A stretch of 64,000 nt of DNA from Dolomedes plantarius (lineage: Eukaryota > Arthropoda > Arachnida > Araneae > Dolomedidae), in the NCBI GenBank assembly GCA_907164885.2, contig OU015495.1, positions 215,604,224-215,668,223 on the forward strand. Reading direction: 5' to 3'. The translations under genes were made by a program, and so were the position numbers. Within the stretch, counting starts at the first letter, position 1. Every line of letters starts with the position of its first letter. Shown here in pieces: positions 31,646 through 44,060 of this stretch. The notes beneath the pieces are model-generated. The model worked only from the letters and a program-made list of their open reading frames with translations. It did not search any database and was not told the origin of the DNA.

Positions 31646-33065
31646 TTTGGACGCTCGTTAATTCGAACTTTCGGTTAATTCGAACTAATCCAAAGGCTCC
31701 CAAACACTTGTATTGGAGTTAATGTTAAAAATATCTCATTTATTCGAACTAAATTTTCATCACTTCGGTTAATTCGAACTAAAAATTTGGCAAAAAAAAA
31801 TCTTTTTCCTCGTTTAATGGAGAAAATACACACTGTATTTATTATTTTGTGTGTCGAAATTTCTTTTCTGTGTAAAGAGGCACATGCCTGCATTCCTAGA
31901 CTATTGCATGTCCGCTAAACGTTAGTAGCTATTGTCCTACTTATTAGTGCAAAACGGAAAAAGCAATTTTCCTATATTTGGATCGATTTTCTGAGAATTT
32001 CAGAACAACTAGTTTTTACTACAGATTCTAGGGAGCTGCGTCAGTTATAACTGCAGTGCAGAAAAGTTAATGTGGTCTAGTTTTTCTTCCTCATTTTGTG
32101 GTGTGAACGTGTAAAAATTCAGGATGTCTACGCATGGAAAGTACAAAATCCTAACTTTGGAGACAAAGGTAGCAATTTTAAAGAAAGTAGAGAATGGCGA
32201 ATGTAAAACAAAGTTAGCAGCTGACTATGGAATTTAAAAAAATGCCTTGGCAACTAATTTGAAAAACAAGGAGTCAATTTTAGATTCATGGGAAAAATCA
32301 AAATTTGCTAGAGGAAGGAAACGCGTGGGAAATGCGTCCCAAGAAGTTCTAGAAAAGCTCTACTGCTATGTTTCCAGGATGTTAGATCTCGAAATTTTCC
32401 AATAAATGGGCCCCTAGTGCTGACGAAGGCTGATGAATTGGCAAGTAGAATGGGTATTGAAGATTTTAAATGCAGTGATGGATGGCTTTCTCGATTTAAG
32501 TCAAGGCACAATATTTCTTGTATGTGGCCAAAGCTCTGATGTAAATGAAGACGTATGCACTAATTTCGGTAGGAAACTGCTAGGGCTTTTCTCTACTTAC
32601 CTGCCGAAATATATTTTTCATGCGGCCATAATGGACAAGGCCATAATAGACTCTGAAAGCATTAAAATTAAAACTCTGAAAGCATTTATTCAGATGGAAC
32701 CTTCCTCTGAAAATGAATTGAAATGTTTACTTCAAATCGAGAAGCTGGCTGAACAATGTAGGCATCATAAACAGAACCAAACATCCATTTTACAGTTTTT
32801 CCCGAAAGTGTAATTCACATTTTTAATAAAAGTTTACTTTATACTGCATATCTTCTGCTTCATTTTATGATAAAGGTAAGTCTGTATTGCTTTTTAATAT
32901 GTTTAACTTTAGATAATATAGTATAATATATTTTCTGGGGTTATACATACTACGAGAGTTTCTTCTTCAGTGATACACATTTAAAGTTATTTATTTTCTC
33001 TTAACATCGGATAATTCGACCTTTTTTGTGAGAACCTTTGAGTTCGAATTAACGAGCGTCCACTG
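31646..33065 (+). mobile_element. Tigger/pogo-type element, decayed (about 1.4 kb)
   Basis: The right end GAATTAACGAGCGTCCACTG is followed by TA. The left end shows GGACGCTCGTTAATTCGAAC but has lost its outermost CAGT bases, where the 161-bp inverted-repeat structure abuts. Subterminal TTAATTCGAACT repeats occur on both sides. It contains transposase remains (32124-32813). Confidence 0.8.
32124..32813 (+). pseudogene. Tigger/pogo transposase, internally deleted
   Basis: The start MSTHGKYKILTLETKVAILK is the CENP-B-like N-terminal helix-turn-helix of Tigger proteins (NGECKTKLAADYGI), ended by a stop at 32235. In the same frame the second DNA-binding domain follows: TKADELASRMGIEDF with CSDGWLSRFKSRHNI. 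The whole DDE nuclease domain is missing, and the sequence jumps to a C-terminal tail (LLQIEKLAEQCRHH...ILQFFPKV). It is inactive. Confidence 0.85.
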
Positions 33066-33515
<450 letters not shown>

Positions 33516-33521
33516 TATATA

Positions 33522-34518
33522 CAGTAACCACCGCTTATAGTGATCAGTGGTTATAAGAATCAACCGTTTATAAGAATCAATATCGTGAAAACAAAAACAA
33601 ATGCATTATTTCCATGTTAAAATTTTCGCTTTAAAGAATCAATCCACCGGTTATAAGAATCAGTTTACACTCTTCGTTTTCCTTTCATTTTTCAAAAAAA
33701 AAGCCACTTAAACCCTAAAAAGGCACGAAGTTCTTTCTTTCTTTCTGTTTTTAAGAAAGATTGATAAGATGGGATGGAATATAGTCTTAAAATTCATTCC
33801 TTTCTTTGTTAGACATAACATAATAGTTTCCCCTTAAACGATTTAGCACAACACTGTCCTATTAGCTTGACCCAGGGGCATCTTTACCCGTCCGGGTCCG
33901 ATTTCACTTTTTTGCACTGACAAACAAAAATAAGGGCCCTTTTTTTCCCTCCTCCCACATTCTGGGTGCGGCTTCCTGGACCCTGAAACACATAAATCTT
34001 CGGCGAAGTGTCCACTATCACTTAGGCAAACGTGACATTAGTAGATTCAGCGCGTTATCAAACCGTGAAACGTAAGTTTAAAGGTGAATCTTCGACTGAG
34101 ACTATTAGTATTGAAAGAGTATTGAAACAGCCTCCTGAAAACTTCATTACGGCAAACTACCATAGAAAACGTTTTCTTGCTCCCTTCCTGTAGTTGAAAT
34201 ATTAAAACTGTTAAGCAGATATGGTGTAAGAAATATTGGATTTTTTTCTTCTCTTACTATAATCATGTGTATCTACTTATAGGTCTAGAAATTAAGTTGT
34301 ATTTTTAAAATTATAAAAAATAATTTTAATAAAAGATAATTAACGTAAATTAAAGAGTATTTTATGGTAAATTATCTAATACATGTATATATAGGTGTGT
34401 GTGTGTGTGTGTGTGTGTGCGCCTGTCCAAAAACCTAAATTTCGGCTATAAGAATCAACCGCTTATAAGAATCAAAAACAGTAATAACAAACGTGATTCT
34501 TATAAGCGGAAATCACTG
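33522..34518 (+). mobile_element. pogo/Tigger-type non-autonomous element, copy 2 (997 bp)
   Basis: Same ends as 8952-9734 (CAGTAACCACCGCTTATA and CTTATAAGCGGAAATCACTG) with TA flanks. It holds about 200 bp (near 33870-34090) absent from copy 1, so copy 1 is an internal deletion. A (TG)n tract lies near the right end. Confidence 0.8.
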
Positions 34519-34809
34519 TACCAGAAATAATTTTAGTTTTAGGAAATGAGTAGTTAAAACCTTTATAATTTTTTCTAATTGAATGAACTTCTCTTTTGTT
34601 TAAAAAGCAAAATTTGAAAACGGAAATTTGAAAGAATTATTTCAAAAGCCAAAAACCAAAATTTTAAAACGAGAATTTTAAATAATTATTTCGTTTTTTA
34701 AAAATTCTAATATTTTTTTAAACGTGATTAAACATTTTTTATTCCTTAAGAAATAAAGCCATTTCATTTTAAATCGGAAAAGCAACACATCGGGTTGCCA
34801 CTCAGCTAG
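34519..34809 (+). other. AT-rich stretch ending in a possible Helitron 3' end
   Basis: No ORF. The right edge CATCGGGTTGCCACTCAGCTAG followed by T and (TA)n has the CTAG|T pattern of a Helitron end, but the hairpin is weak and no 5' end was found. Confidence 0.3.
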
Positions 34810-34810
34810 T

Positions 34811-35318
34811 ATATATATAAATCGTAATGGATACTTTCATAGACAAAATAATCTAGACGAAAATATTCAAATTAAATACAATAGTCAAAGCATGCAATGA
34901 ATTTGTAAGTTTAATACCCACAAAACATACTTATTTGAATTAAATTCTTAAAAACTTCCATCTCAATCAGTCTAATGGTTCAATTTTATCTTTTACCATA
35001 TTTTAATACTTTTTTGTCAATTTATTTCGTTGTTATGCACGGGACGCAACATTAATTTGAAGTATCACAAAAAGAAAAGAAACTAGTTAAAAAAAAGTTA
35101 AAAGCTAGTAAAAGGTAAAAACTAGTTAAAGAAAAAGTTAAAAAAAAAACTTAAACATTTAATTTAGAACAATATCAGAAGAATTTTTCCAAAATCTTTC
35201 TTAGTGCACCCTTACACCATAAGAAGAATCGCCATACAAAATGTCAGTCCTTTGGGTCCAGCGGATTGGTCTGTGCGTTATCTGTCAGTCAATCAGTTGC
35301 GGAACTGTTTTATATATG
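34811..35318 (-). repeat. Helitron-family fragment
   Basis: Shares CATAAGAAGAATCGCCAT, TCAGTCCAGCGG-type and GAAAATATTCAAATTAAAT segments with the 19178-19972 Helitron. The 5' side ends in a perfect palindrome at 35303-35338. The 3' CTAG end is missing. Confidence 0.5.
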
Positions 35319-35338
35319 CATGCATATATAAAACAGTT
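35303..35338. repeat. Perfect 36-bp palindrome
   Basis: 18-bp arms AACTGTTTTATATATGCA meet without spacer at the expected 5' tip of a Helitron copy. Confidence 0.93.
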
Positions 35339-35394
35339 TATATAAAACAAACCAAATGAAAGGGTGGTAGATATGAAGGTACACACGGCAGGTT

Positions 35395-35560
35395 GTTATA
35401 ACGTATTATAGCGTAGGAATAATCCAGCATCATAATCCAGCATAATCGCTGGTTTACCAAGGTTAAATCACGACTAACAAATGAATGGAAAGGAATACAA
35501 GGGTAAAAAAAATCAGACCTGCATTAGAAATGACCTATTTTTATCGATTTCTTTTCTAGT
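35395..35560 (+). repeat. Fragment of the 5154-type piggyBac MITE
   Basis: Contains ATGAATGGAAAGGAATAC and CGCTGGTTTACCA-type segments shared with 5525-5650. No ends are present. Confidence 0.6.
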
Positions 35561-35719
35561 TTTTATAAATAGGACTGTCAATCAAATATTGCTACTAATT
35601 TTATTATAACTTTATAAAGCTATCATAAGAAAGAAAATTAGATATCTGAGACGAAAATGGATGCGCATTGAGCATTTTTAAATAGAGTCATTAACAAACT
35701 GATTTTAATGAATATCTTA

Positions 35720-35835
35720 ATTAATTACATTCTGATATATTTTTTTAAAATTTAGAAACATATATTTTTTTTGGCATTAATTACATACATTGACCGTTGT
35801 ATTTAATTTGAATAGTAGCGAAGCACAGGTATTCA
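35720..35835 (+). repeat. Helitron-type 3' end fragment
   Basis: ATTACATACATTGACCGTTG followed by GTAGCGAAGCACAGGTATTCAGCCAG resembles the 3' end of the Helitrons at 19178 and 45265, with CCAG in place of CTAG. Confidence 0.45.
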
Positions 35836-36451
35836 GCCAGTTGTAAATTAAATTTACAATGAAATATGTTAACTATATATATATATTTTACTCATTTACT
35901 ATTTTTAAATGTTAGGTATATTTTTGTGTGGCCCAAAACAATTTGTCTTCTTTCAATGTGGCCCTAGGAAGTTAAAAGGTTGGACACCCCTGCTCAATAC
36001 AGTGGGATGAAACTCAGTGGACACCTTTGAATTTGAAATGCAGGGAATTGACGACTAACACTTGTACAAAACGTAGTTTTGGTAACATGATATAAACAGT
36101 GAGTCAAATAAGTACTTCTTCAAAGGGGATGATAATGTGTGAAACGAACACTGTTCCTTCGACCTTTCATGAAAAGGGGGGTTTCTAAGTGTGGAACGCT
36201 GCTACAGATCAGGCTTCGACATGATATTAGTCGATCGCGAGCCATAATTTCATAAATATAGGACTGTCTTAGAGTGAACATCTTCCATAAAAAATGAGAA
36301 CTAGTCGATCGCCGAATAAAAAATCATAGAAGTCGATCGCCAACTAAAAAAGGGCCAAGTTGGTCAAGGCGAAAATTTCCCCAAAATTTAGTATAGAAAG
36401 TACTTTTTTTTCTTTCTACTAGTTACAGCTGTATCAAATGTTGATAATTAA
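35836..36451. other. No gene; scattered hAT end fragments
   Basis: Near 35925-35990 a sequence ending GGACACCCCTG looks like a hAT end. Near 36220-36350 repeated TAGTCGATCGC motifs suggest another hAT scrap. No intact element. Confidence 0.35.
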
Positions 36452-37158
36452 AGGGACATTGTGAAATTTGTCCAAAAATTCGATTTTTTTTATTTTATTG
36501 AATTGGGAAACTACGGACGAGTAGGAATGTGTCGCAAAAAGAATTTTTAATTTCTGCAATTACTTTCTTAGTTACAGGCATTTGTATTTAATTTAGATAT
36601 TATGTGGTTACTAATAGCAATAACTTGAAATGTGTTTTTCTCAATATAAAAATTTTCACGTCATACGAATATCCAAACTGCTCCGGGCGCATTTCTAATG
36701 ATCGTATTGCTTTGAGATTGAAGTTTTATATACTCAACTGTATATCAAATAAATCTTATCGAAAAAAATTATGCTTCGTAGCACAGAATTTCTAAATTTT
36801 GCACTTGAAAAGATGATTTATAGTTATTTTGCGTCATAAAAAGGGTGTTTTCACTGTTATTATTTTTTTCTCTTTATATTTTTAATGAATGCTTAAAATA
36901 AGCAATAAGTTTCATTGTTAGTTCTATACGGTATCCTGTAAATAAAAATGACCCTATTATATGCAAAAGAAATGCGCATGGAACATTTTTAATGAGGCCA
37001 ATTTTTAATATAATTAATAATTCATAATTCATAAATTATTAATATTTCATCTTTAAATTTTAACCACTTTTACATATCTATGGTGCTAATCACATATTTA
37101 AATTTCAAGCAAATCTATTCCAAACAAAAAAAGTTAGGTTTGAAGGTCCACTGTCCCC
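36452..37158 (+). mobile_element. TTAA-type MITE, copy 3 (about 707 bp)
   Basis: The right end GGTCCACTGTCCCC is followed by TTAA. The left end is shortened (GGGACATTGTGAAATTTG after TTAA). The interior matches 22512-23230 closely in the same orientation. Confidence 0.8.
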
Positions 37159-37168
37159 TTAAATAGAT

Positions 37169-37503
37169 ATGGTGTTTTCAGATGGCCCTAAACTGTCTGA
37201 GCACATTAATTTGCCCGATTCCTTTTATCCCAAGAAAATTATTTCCTTAATGACTCAGCAAGTGAGAAAAACGGAGCGCGCTCAAAAATCGCAGCTGCAT
37301 GCTCAGCAAAGTCTGATGGGATGTTTTGAGAACATCGTTCCATATTCCATAGTGCAGGTGGCCGCTCCTGTCTTTCGGTCGATTTGTGTTCCGATTTCGA
37401 GGATCGGAGGCGGGGAAAGAACTCAAGAATCAGTCTTCCAGATTGGCTAAAAAATCTCTTTTCGCTGCGGTTTTTGAGGCTGGATTATCTGTTGCAGAAA
37501 ATA
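37169..37503 (+). other. Unidentified coding-like segment
   Basis: A frame from 37169 to 37450 (MVFSDGPKLSEHINLPDSFY...) and an overlapping one from 37386 have higher GC and few stops. I recognise no domain. It lies between two MITEs and could be a gag-like or host remnant. Confidence 0.2.
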
Positions 37504-38101
37504 CAGTCGAACCTCCATATATCGAAGCAGCAAATTGCAGGAAAAAAATTCGATATATAGAATTGAGCTTATCATAATTCTCCTAAAAAAAAAAAAAAAT
37601 TAAAGCTAATTTTCGTATACGAAACTCCCTTTCTAATTTATATGCGAATCCCATTAAATGAAAGTTAATAACTAAAAAATGAATAAATGTGAAAGATTTA
37701 TTGAGTACTACATACCTTTAAAAAAACAATAATCCAGACAGTGGTTACAATGGTCACAGTTACATTCTTTAAAAAAAAAACTACGAATATCTTGCCGAAC
37801 AGCCAGCTTTGCGGAAAGTTCAAAGAAATGTTCGTATTTATTCAGTCCACTAAAAACTTAATCAGGGACATTTTCCGCGAACTGAAGTCCACGACGTATT
37901 GTTTCAAATGCCAAAAATTGGGAGATTTTGTTCTAAAGTGGAATAAAATCTCCCAATTTGTCTTGAAAAAAATTTCGATGTATAGAGATTTTTTCGATAT
38001 ATAGAAACAATTTTTCTATGTAATGAACATGGAGATTTGCTAAGAGTTCGATATATAGAAAATTTCGATATGTGGAAGTTCGATATATGGAGGCTCGACT
38101 G
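37504..38101. mobile_element. pogo/Tigger-type MITE (598 bp), CAGTCGAACCTCCATATATC
   Basis: The ends CAGTCGAACCTCCATATATC and (reverse complement) CAGTCGAGCCTCCATATATC are inverted repeats, with TA on each side (37502-37503 and 38102-38103). Repeated TTCGATATATAGA motifs occur inside both ends. There is no transposase. Confidence 0.88.
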
Positions 38102-38103
38102 TA

Positions 38104-38153
38104 TCTGAAATACTATTTTTCCAAAATACATGATAAATTTAAAAAGCTGCATA

Positions 38154-38188
<35 letters not shown>

Positions 38189-38238
38189 ACAGTAAACCCC
38201 CAAAAAAGAAAAAAAAGGCTTCCTTACCATTGACACTT

Positions 38239-38273
<35 letters not shown>

Positions 38274-38507
38274 TTTTTTTTTGGGGGGGGGGAGGTTATG
38301 GGTGTGTTTGTGTGTGTGAAATTTCATGTGGCCAAAACTCCATATTTAAACATTAATATGCATTTGCATTTCTTTTAAGTAAAAATTAGCAAAAAATTAA
38401 AATTAAAAGAGAGCACGATTTTAAAATGATAAGCTTCCTATTAAAATATTGAAAATTATAAACTTGATTTATCTTTATGAAGACTTGAAAAAACCTATAC
38501 TTCAGAT
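38104..38507. other. No gene; simple repeats
   Basis: Contains a T tract of about 28 (38157-38184), a (TTTA)n run (38237-38277), a T/G tract and a short TG run. Confidence 0.7.
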
Positions 38508-39275
38508 CAGGGCCCGACTTAGCCTAATTGGGGCCCGGGGCAAAAACTTCTTTGGGGCCCCCCCTCTGCTTCACTACTTCAGTAATGAAGAACCGAACCT
38601 TTATGGAGGTATTTAAATTTTTCACCTCATTATAGGTATATAACAAGAAAATTGACTAGAACCTAAAATAGCTATAAAGTTCCCCCTAAAGGTATTATGA
38701 AATTAATTAATCAAAAGAATATTTCTCATTTGTGAGAATTTTGAGAGAATACAATTTACAATTGATTATTGTGATTTCTCAATGTTGCGAAAATACAATA
38801 GAATCCACTGAACACGATGCAACTGAATTTTTCGCAGTTGCGATTAAGATGACCTAGTTAACAATCTAAGTTAAAATTACCTAGTTAACTAGGTAAGGTT
38901 AATTACCTTAACTTAAGGTTAATTACCTTAACTTGTTTTATACTGTATATATATATAAGTATCGCTGCAGTTTATGAAATTTTCACAAGTTTCCGAAATG
39001 CAGTTTTCTGATTATTAACTTGACCATCTAGCTGCGAAAAATTCATATCCTTGCTGACATTAGGGCGGAATTCAGCTAAATTCCGCCCTAGAAAGACATG
39101 GATTTACGAAATATAGATATTTTGTGTTCATAATGAAGAAGCAAACATAAAACTGACGGATTTTACACTGTACTGATATTTTGTTTAAAAAAAGTTCTTT
39201 AAAGAAGGAAACGTAAAATAAACTTTCTATTTGACTTGCCCCCCCTCCCACCCCTGATGTGGGGGCCCCGAGTAG
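38508..39275 (+). mobile_element. hAT-type element, CAGGGCCCGACTTAGCC family, right end damaged
   Basis: The left 90 bp match 6960-7050 closely. GATGTGGGGGCCC near 39258 matches the right part of that MITE, but the last 40 bp and the target duplication are missing. The interior is 580 bp longer, AT-rich, without a transposase, and holds a hairpin with 12-bp arms (39061-39072 and 39079-39090). Confidence 0.6.
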
Positions 39276-39546
39276 TACAGCGCCATCTGTTAGCAGCTTT
39301 TGTAACTATTTCGAAAATTAGTGCATAAAATTCTTTCAGGTTTCACGATAAAAATACCGTTTGTTGTATTCCTCTACAGATCTCTGTTCTCTAGATTTTT
39401 CAATTTGAAATCAGGTACTTCTTCGCTGGACACCCTGTATATAGATTCAAAAAGATTTTACTCGAAATAAATACGTTGGAATACATCTGAGGTTTAGGTT
39501 TGTTGTTTCATGCAGGGAATCTTTCATTCAATTGGAAACATTATAA

Positions 39547-39952
39547 GGGGACAGTGGACCTTCAAACCTAACTTTTTTTGGGCTTGAAATTTGAACATGG
39601 GATTAGTACAATTGATATGTAAGAGTGGTTAAAATTTAAAGATGAAATATTAATGAAGTATGAATTATTAATTATATCAAAAATTGGCCTCATTAAAAAT
39701 GTTCCGTGCGCATTTCTTTTGCATATAATATGGTGATTTTTATTTACAGGATACCTTATAGAACTGACAATGAAACTTATTGCTTATTTTAAGCATTCAT
39801 TAAAAATATAAAGAGAAAAAAATAATAATAGTGAAAACACCCTTTTTATGACGCAAAATACCTATAAATCATCTTTTCGAGTAAAAAATTTAGAAATTCT
39901 GAGCTACGAAGCATCATTTTTTTCAATAATATTTATTTGATTTACATTGAGT
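39547..39952 (-). repeat. TTAA-type MITE, truncated copy 4
   Basis: Starts GGGGACAGTGGACCTTCAAA and follows the family for about 400 bp in the opposite orientation to copy 1, then breaks off after TTATTTGA. Confidence 0.8.
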
Positions 39953-40083
39953 CATTCACTTGAATTTGGAATTCATTCTACTCCATGGTTTTTCATATTC
40001 TCTTTAAATAACTACATTTTTAATGTATAATTTTAATGTTAATTAAATTGTGTTTCCCTTTGCTAATTATTATAAATTAATGC

Positions 40084-40600
40084 CTGCTGTGTGGTGAGTC
40101 ATTTACTCACAGATACCGCCACGCGTGGGCTGTGCGTGCTTTGGGTTCAATTTGCGGCGGGCCTTATAGTCCGCCAGACATATTAGCGCCCTTTACACGT
40201 ACGCTCTTTTGCGAGTGCTTGGAGCGTACGGGAAAACTTGAAGTATGCTCCAAAGCAACTTTCCTTTCCTCACACGCGCACTCAATTGCGCGGGAATAAT
40301 AGGGCGCCATTCGCCTGTAAGTACACCGCTGGCCGTTCATTTAAAGGGGCACCCCATAGGTGGCCAGCTCTACCCCCTACATGCCGGTCCAGCAATCTAG
40401 AACCGAGTCATGTGACGAGAACTCGACCCCCCACCTACGGAGATAAATTTGAGAACTGGAGGACATTGCAGCCACGACGGATTGCTCGTGCACCAGCCGC
40501 CATTAGTGTACACTACGGTGGATTTGTCAGCGACGGGCATCGAACCAGTGACGTTCAGATCGCTGCCTTTGCCGACTGGACCCACGCTTCGGAATCATTA
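40084..40600 (-). repeat. tRNA-derived SINE or SINE-like sequence
   Basis: On the minus strand TGGGTCCAGTCGGCAAAGG is followed about 35 bases later by GGTTCGATGCC, an A box and an excellent B box. The GC content is well above the surroundings. The 3' limit near 40084 is a guess. Confidence 0.55.
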
Positions 40601-41716
40601 TAAGGTTGTTTTTAGCATCACCGAGCCGAAGGAGAGAGAGCTGAACAAAAGCTTAACTCACCGGCAATACTGCACGTACAAAAGGATAAAAACTGTTTGT
40701 TGTATAAATAGATACGGTACTTACGTATTAACGCCACCGCAGCAGCTACAGATTTGGCGGTTTTTAAGTGCCGCCAATCTACACCTAAAATATTTGCGAC
40801 AAATCATAAAATAAAATACTTTATTTAAAATCAAAACACTTATATATATATATATACTAGCGGCCCGTCCCGACTTTGTCCGGGTTGAACAAAATATTAT
40901 ACCAATAAATTTCCAGTTGATAGCCAATAAATTGTAAATCTTTTTTTACCTTAAATGTCCAATAAAAAGCGTACTTCCAAATGCAGTTTTCTTCAATAAA
41001 CCCTTTAACGTTGCCAGTTTCAAAAATCCTTTTTGTATTTATCAATACCTCCTCTACTTGAATCTTAAAAATATTAAACCTTTTCCTTACGGGGTGGGAT
41101 AGCATATATCCGAAGCACATACTCTCGAAAAATACGGTTTGATGTCGGCAGAGATATAGTCTAGAATTCTACTTCGTTGTGACTTTCCTAACGTCTTTGC
41201 CCCCAAAGAACAATTGGGTGACATTCTGGGAACGGAGGGTGAATCTTGCCGAAAAGGACTGAATAATAATCTTTTGTCGTTCTAGCTAGAGGCTATTTCT
41301 TTACAGGCGAGAGACATCAGAAGGGCGGTTCATCCATTTTCAGCCTTTTGAGAGATGAAAGAGGCAAGGAGTGCCGATGAACTACTATTGAAATTCTTCT
41401 TTAATAGTAAGAAAGCAATAAGAAAGCAATTAACCACTCTTTCCCCTGACCCCCGACGCTGAATGTCCCCCACGTAAAATGGGGATAGGAAGTAGATAAC
41501 ATTTTCCCGTTGTAAAGAGCGATTTCGAAAAACGGACCCCGTAAGCTAAAGGGTATTTCTATGGTTACTTGACTGCGGTTGACAAAGGAAAATATGTAAG
41601 GTACATTTTAATGTACAAAAGTTGTACATTACCCTCCACATGCAAAATCTGCTCTCTCTCTTTGTATATTATTATAGAAGTATAGATACACATTGGTATC
41701 TCAAAATTAGAGTAAG

Positions 41717-42636
41717 AGATGAAATAAAAATACAAAAATAAAAAAGGATTTTAAGTAAAGAATTTTTTTAAAATTATTTTAAGCACCTAAAATAATATTC
41801 AAAGTAATATTACGTTATTTATTAATTAAAGTTAATTTTATAAAAGAAAGAGGTGTGCTTGAGACCGTAGTTTTATTCAAAAATAAAAAAGGATTTTAAA
41901 AAAAGAATGTTTTTTAAAATTATTTTAAGCACCTAAAATAGTATTCAAATTAATATTACGTTAGTTATTAATTAAAGTTAATTTTTTAAAAGAGAGAAGT
42001 TAAGAGATGAAATAAAAATACAAAAATAAAAAAAGGATTTTAAGTAAAGAATGTTTTTTTTAAATAACATTAAATTTTTTTCAAATAATATTCCCAAAAT
42101 AATATTCAAATTAATATTACGTTAGTAAATAATTAAAGTTAATTTTTTAAAAGAAAAAGGCGTGCCGGAGAACGGATAGGTTCAAACCACTATCGTCAGA
42201 ACAGAAGCCCACCGCGATAGCACCACGCTAAGGGTCGTTGAAGACTTCGGCACAAAAAGCGGTAGAGGACAGTAGCGGTAACAATGGATATTGTTAGGAT
42301 TAAGCACCTAACTTTATTTCTACTGATCAGATATACATAATATATAGCCTATGTCCATCTGGAATAATGTACCTTTCAAACAGTGAAAGAATTTTTCAAA
42401 TAGGTGCAGTGGTTCTGGAGATTACCCTCCACGTACAAAATCGCTCTCTCTCTTTATATATAAGTATAGATATAGATAGATTATAGAAGTATAGATACAC
42501 ATTGGTATCTCAAAATTAGAGTAAGAGATGAAATAAAAATACAAAAATAAAAAAAGGATTTTAAGTAAAGAATGTTCTTTGAATTATTTTAAGCACCTAA
42601 AATAATATTCAAAATAATATTACGTTACTTAATAAT
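41717..42636. repeat. Repeated block inside the Helitron (4 copies)
   Basis: GAGATGAAATAAAAATACAA with the following AAAAAAGGATTTTAAGTAAAG, AAGCACCTAAAATA and AATATTACGTTA segments recurs at about 41717, 41876 (partial), 42004 and 42524. Confidence 0.8.
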
Positions 42637-44060
42637 TGTGTGCACGCCGCCATCTTGGATTTTTTTGTGCCAACTTGGCGATTTTACCGTGTTTTGAGGA
42701 GTGGAAAAATTCTCGCCAATGTGTTTTAAGCGGTGTTTTCAAAACGCTGGACTTTGAATTTTTTAGCTTTTTAATAAAAACCACCTGTTTAAATTATGAA
42801 ACTTAGAAAAAATTTTGAAAAATCATTTAAACGTTGGACTTAGATTTATTTTTGGGTTTTTAATAAAAACCACTTTTTTAAATTATGAAACTTGGAAATT
42901 TTTTTGAAAAAATCATTCTCAAATATTGGAAATTTTGGGTTTTTCTTTTAGCTTTTTTAATAAAAACGACCTTTTTAAATTATGAAACTTAGAAATATTT
43001 TTGAAAAATCCTTTAATCGTTGGACTGAGATTTTTTTTTTGTCATTTTTAATTAAAAACTACCTTTTCAAATTATGATCCATATGAAAAATTTGGTCAAA
43101 TGAATTTTACTTATAGATAAAATTTCAATGCCATGTATTCAGTTTGCCCTAACTCTTTGACTAATAGCAATGAATCACCAAAATATTATGCCAATATATT
43201 GTTAATTAGAAAAAAAATACAGCATTTTTGTACCACCTAAATAACTTGCAATTTAAAAATTATCTCAAATTCAGCTTTGAAAAATGTTAAATAATTATGA
43301 ACCCATAAATTCATGGTGAGTAACCAGATCCTCTTTTTTTTTTTGGGGGGGGGGGGGGGGTTAGGGCATTGTGGTAATGAAATTTTACTTCAGATTTGAC
43401 CTTAACCAAATATTTGGTGCATACAATAAAATCGGGACAAGAATTATTTGACCATTTATCCTGCTGTGTTGGAAATAAGAAAAAAAAACCTTTTCCTAAA
43501 CCAATAACTTAACCTTAACTAACTTCTTAACTTAGGTTCCTGGGGAGAGAGAAGTTGAACTTCAGTTATTTAAATTTATTTGTAATCCACTACAACTTAG
43601 AATTATAAAATATTTTAAAATATATTGTATTTAAAATGTATACTGTATTTTACATTTTACGAAAAAATGATGGCAGATCATTTTTACTTCAAATAAATGA
43701 AATGGTGTATCATTATAGTATACTAATTGACAATCGATAAACAAAATTAAAAGCAACTTAAATTTAATAAGTTAACGAAAAACTGATAATGGATTCAAAA
43801 ATTTTCAACAAAAAGATTCTTAGTTTTAAAAATAATTTACTCTTTTGAGTATAGTCAATTTGACTCAGATTTCCAGTTCAAGGCCGAGATCTGACCTAAA
43901 ATTATTATACTGTAATTAAAAGATCACATCAGACATAATTGTTTGATCTTAAAATTAGAGAATTTGACATTGGGTTATTTTTACCAGAACGCAATAATTA
44001 TCGCCATGCGAAATGCGCCAAACCCTGGCGAAAAAATCCAAGATGGCGGCCATGCACACA
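42637..44060. mobile_element. TIR element nested in the Helitron (1,424 bp), GCCGCCATCTTGGA ends
   Basis: The ends TGTGTGCACGCCGCCATCTT and (reverse complement) TGTGTGCATGGCCGCCATCT form an inverted repeat of about 29 bp with one mismatch and one gap. AAT lies on both sides (42634-42636 and 44061-44063), suggesting a 3-bp target duplication. There is no transposase. The class is uncertain; a PIF/Harbinger-type 3-bp duplication is possible. Confidence 0.7.
42755..43085. repeat. Tandem repeat, about 85-bp unit, 4 units
   Basis: Units share TTTTTAATAAAAACCACCTT, AAATTATGAAACTTAGAAA and a GAAAAATCxTTxAACGTTGGACT segment. They lie just inside the left end of the nested TIR element. Confidence 0.8.

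Noticed and set aside
40238..40814. Two overlapping 121-codon plus-strand frames in GC-richer DNA
   Set aside because: They lie across a tRNA-derived SINE on the other strand, overlap each other in different phases and show no domain.
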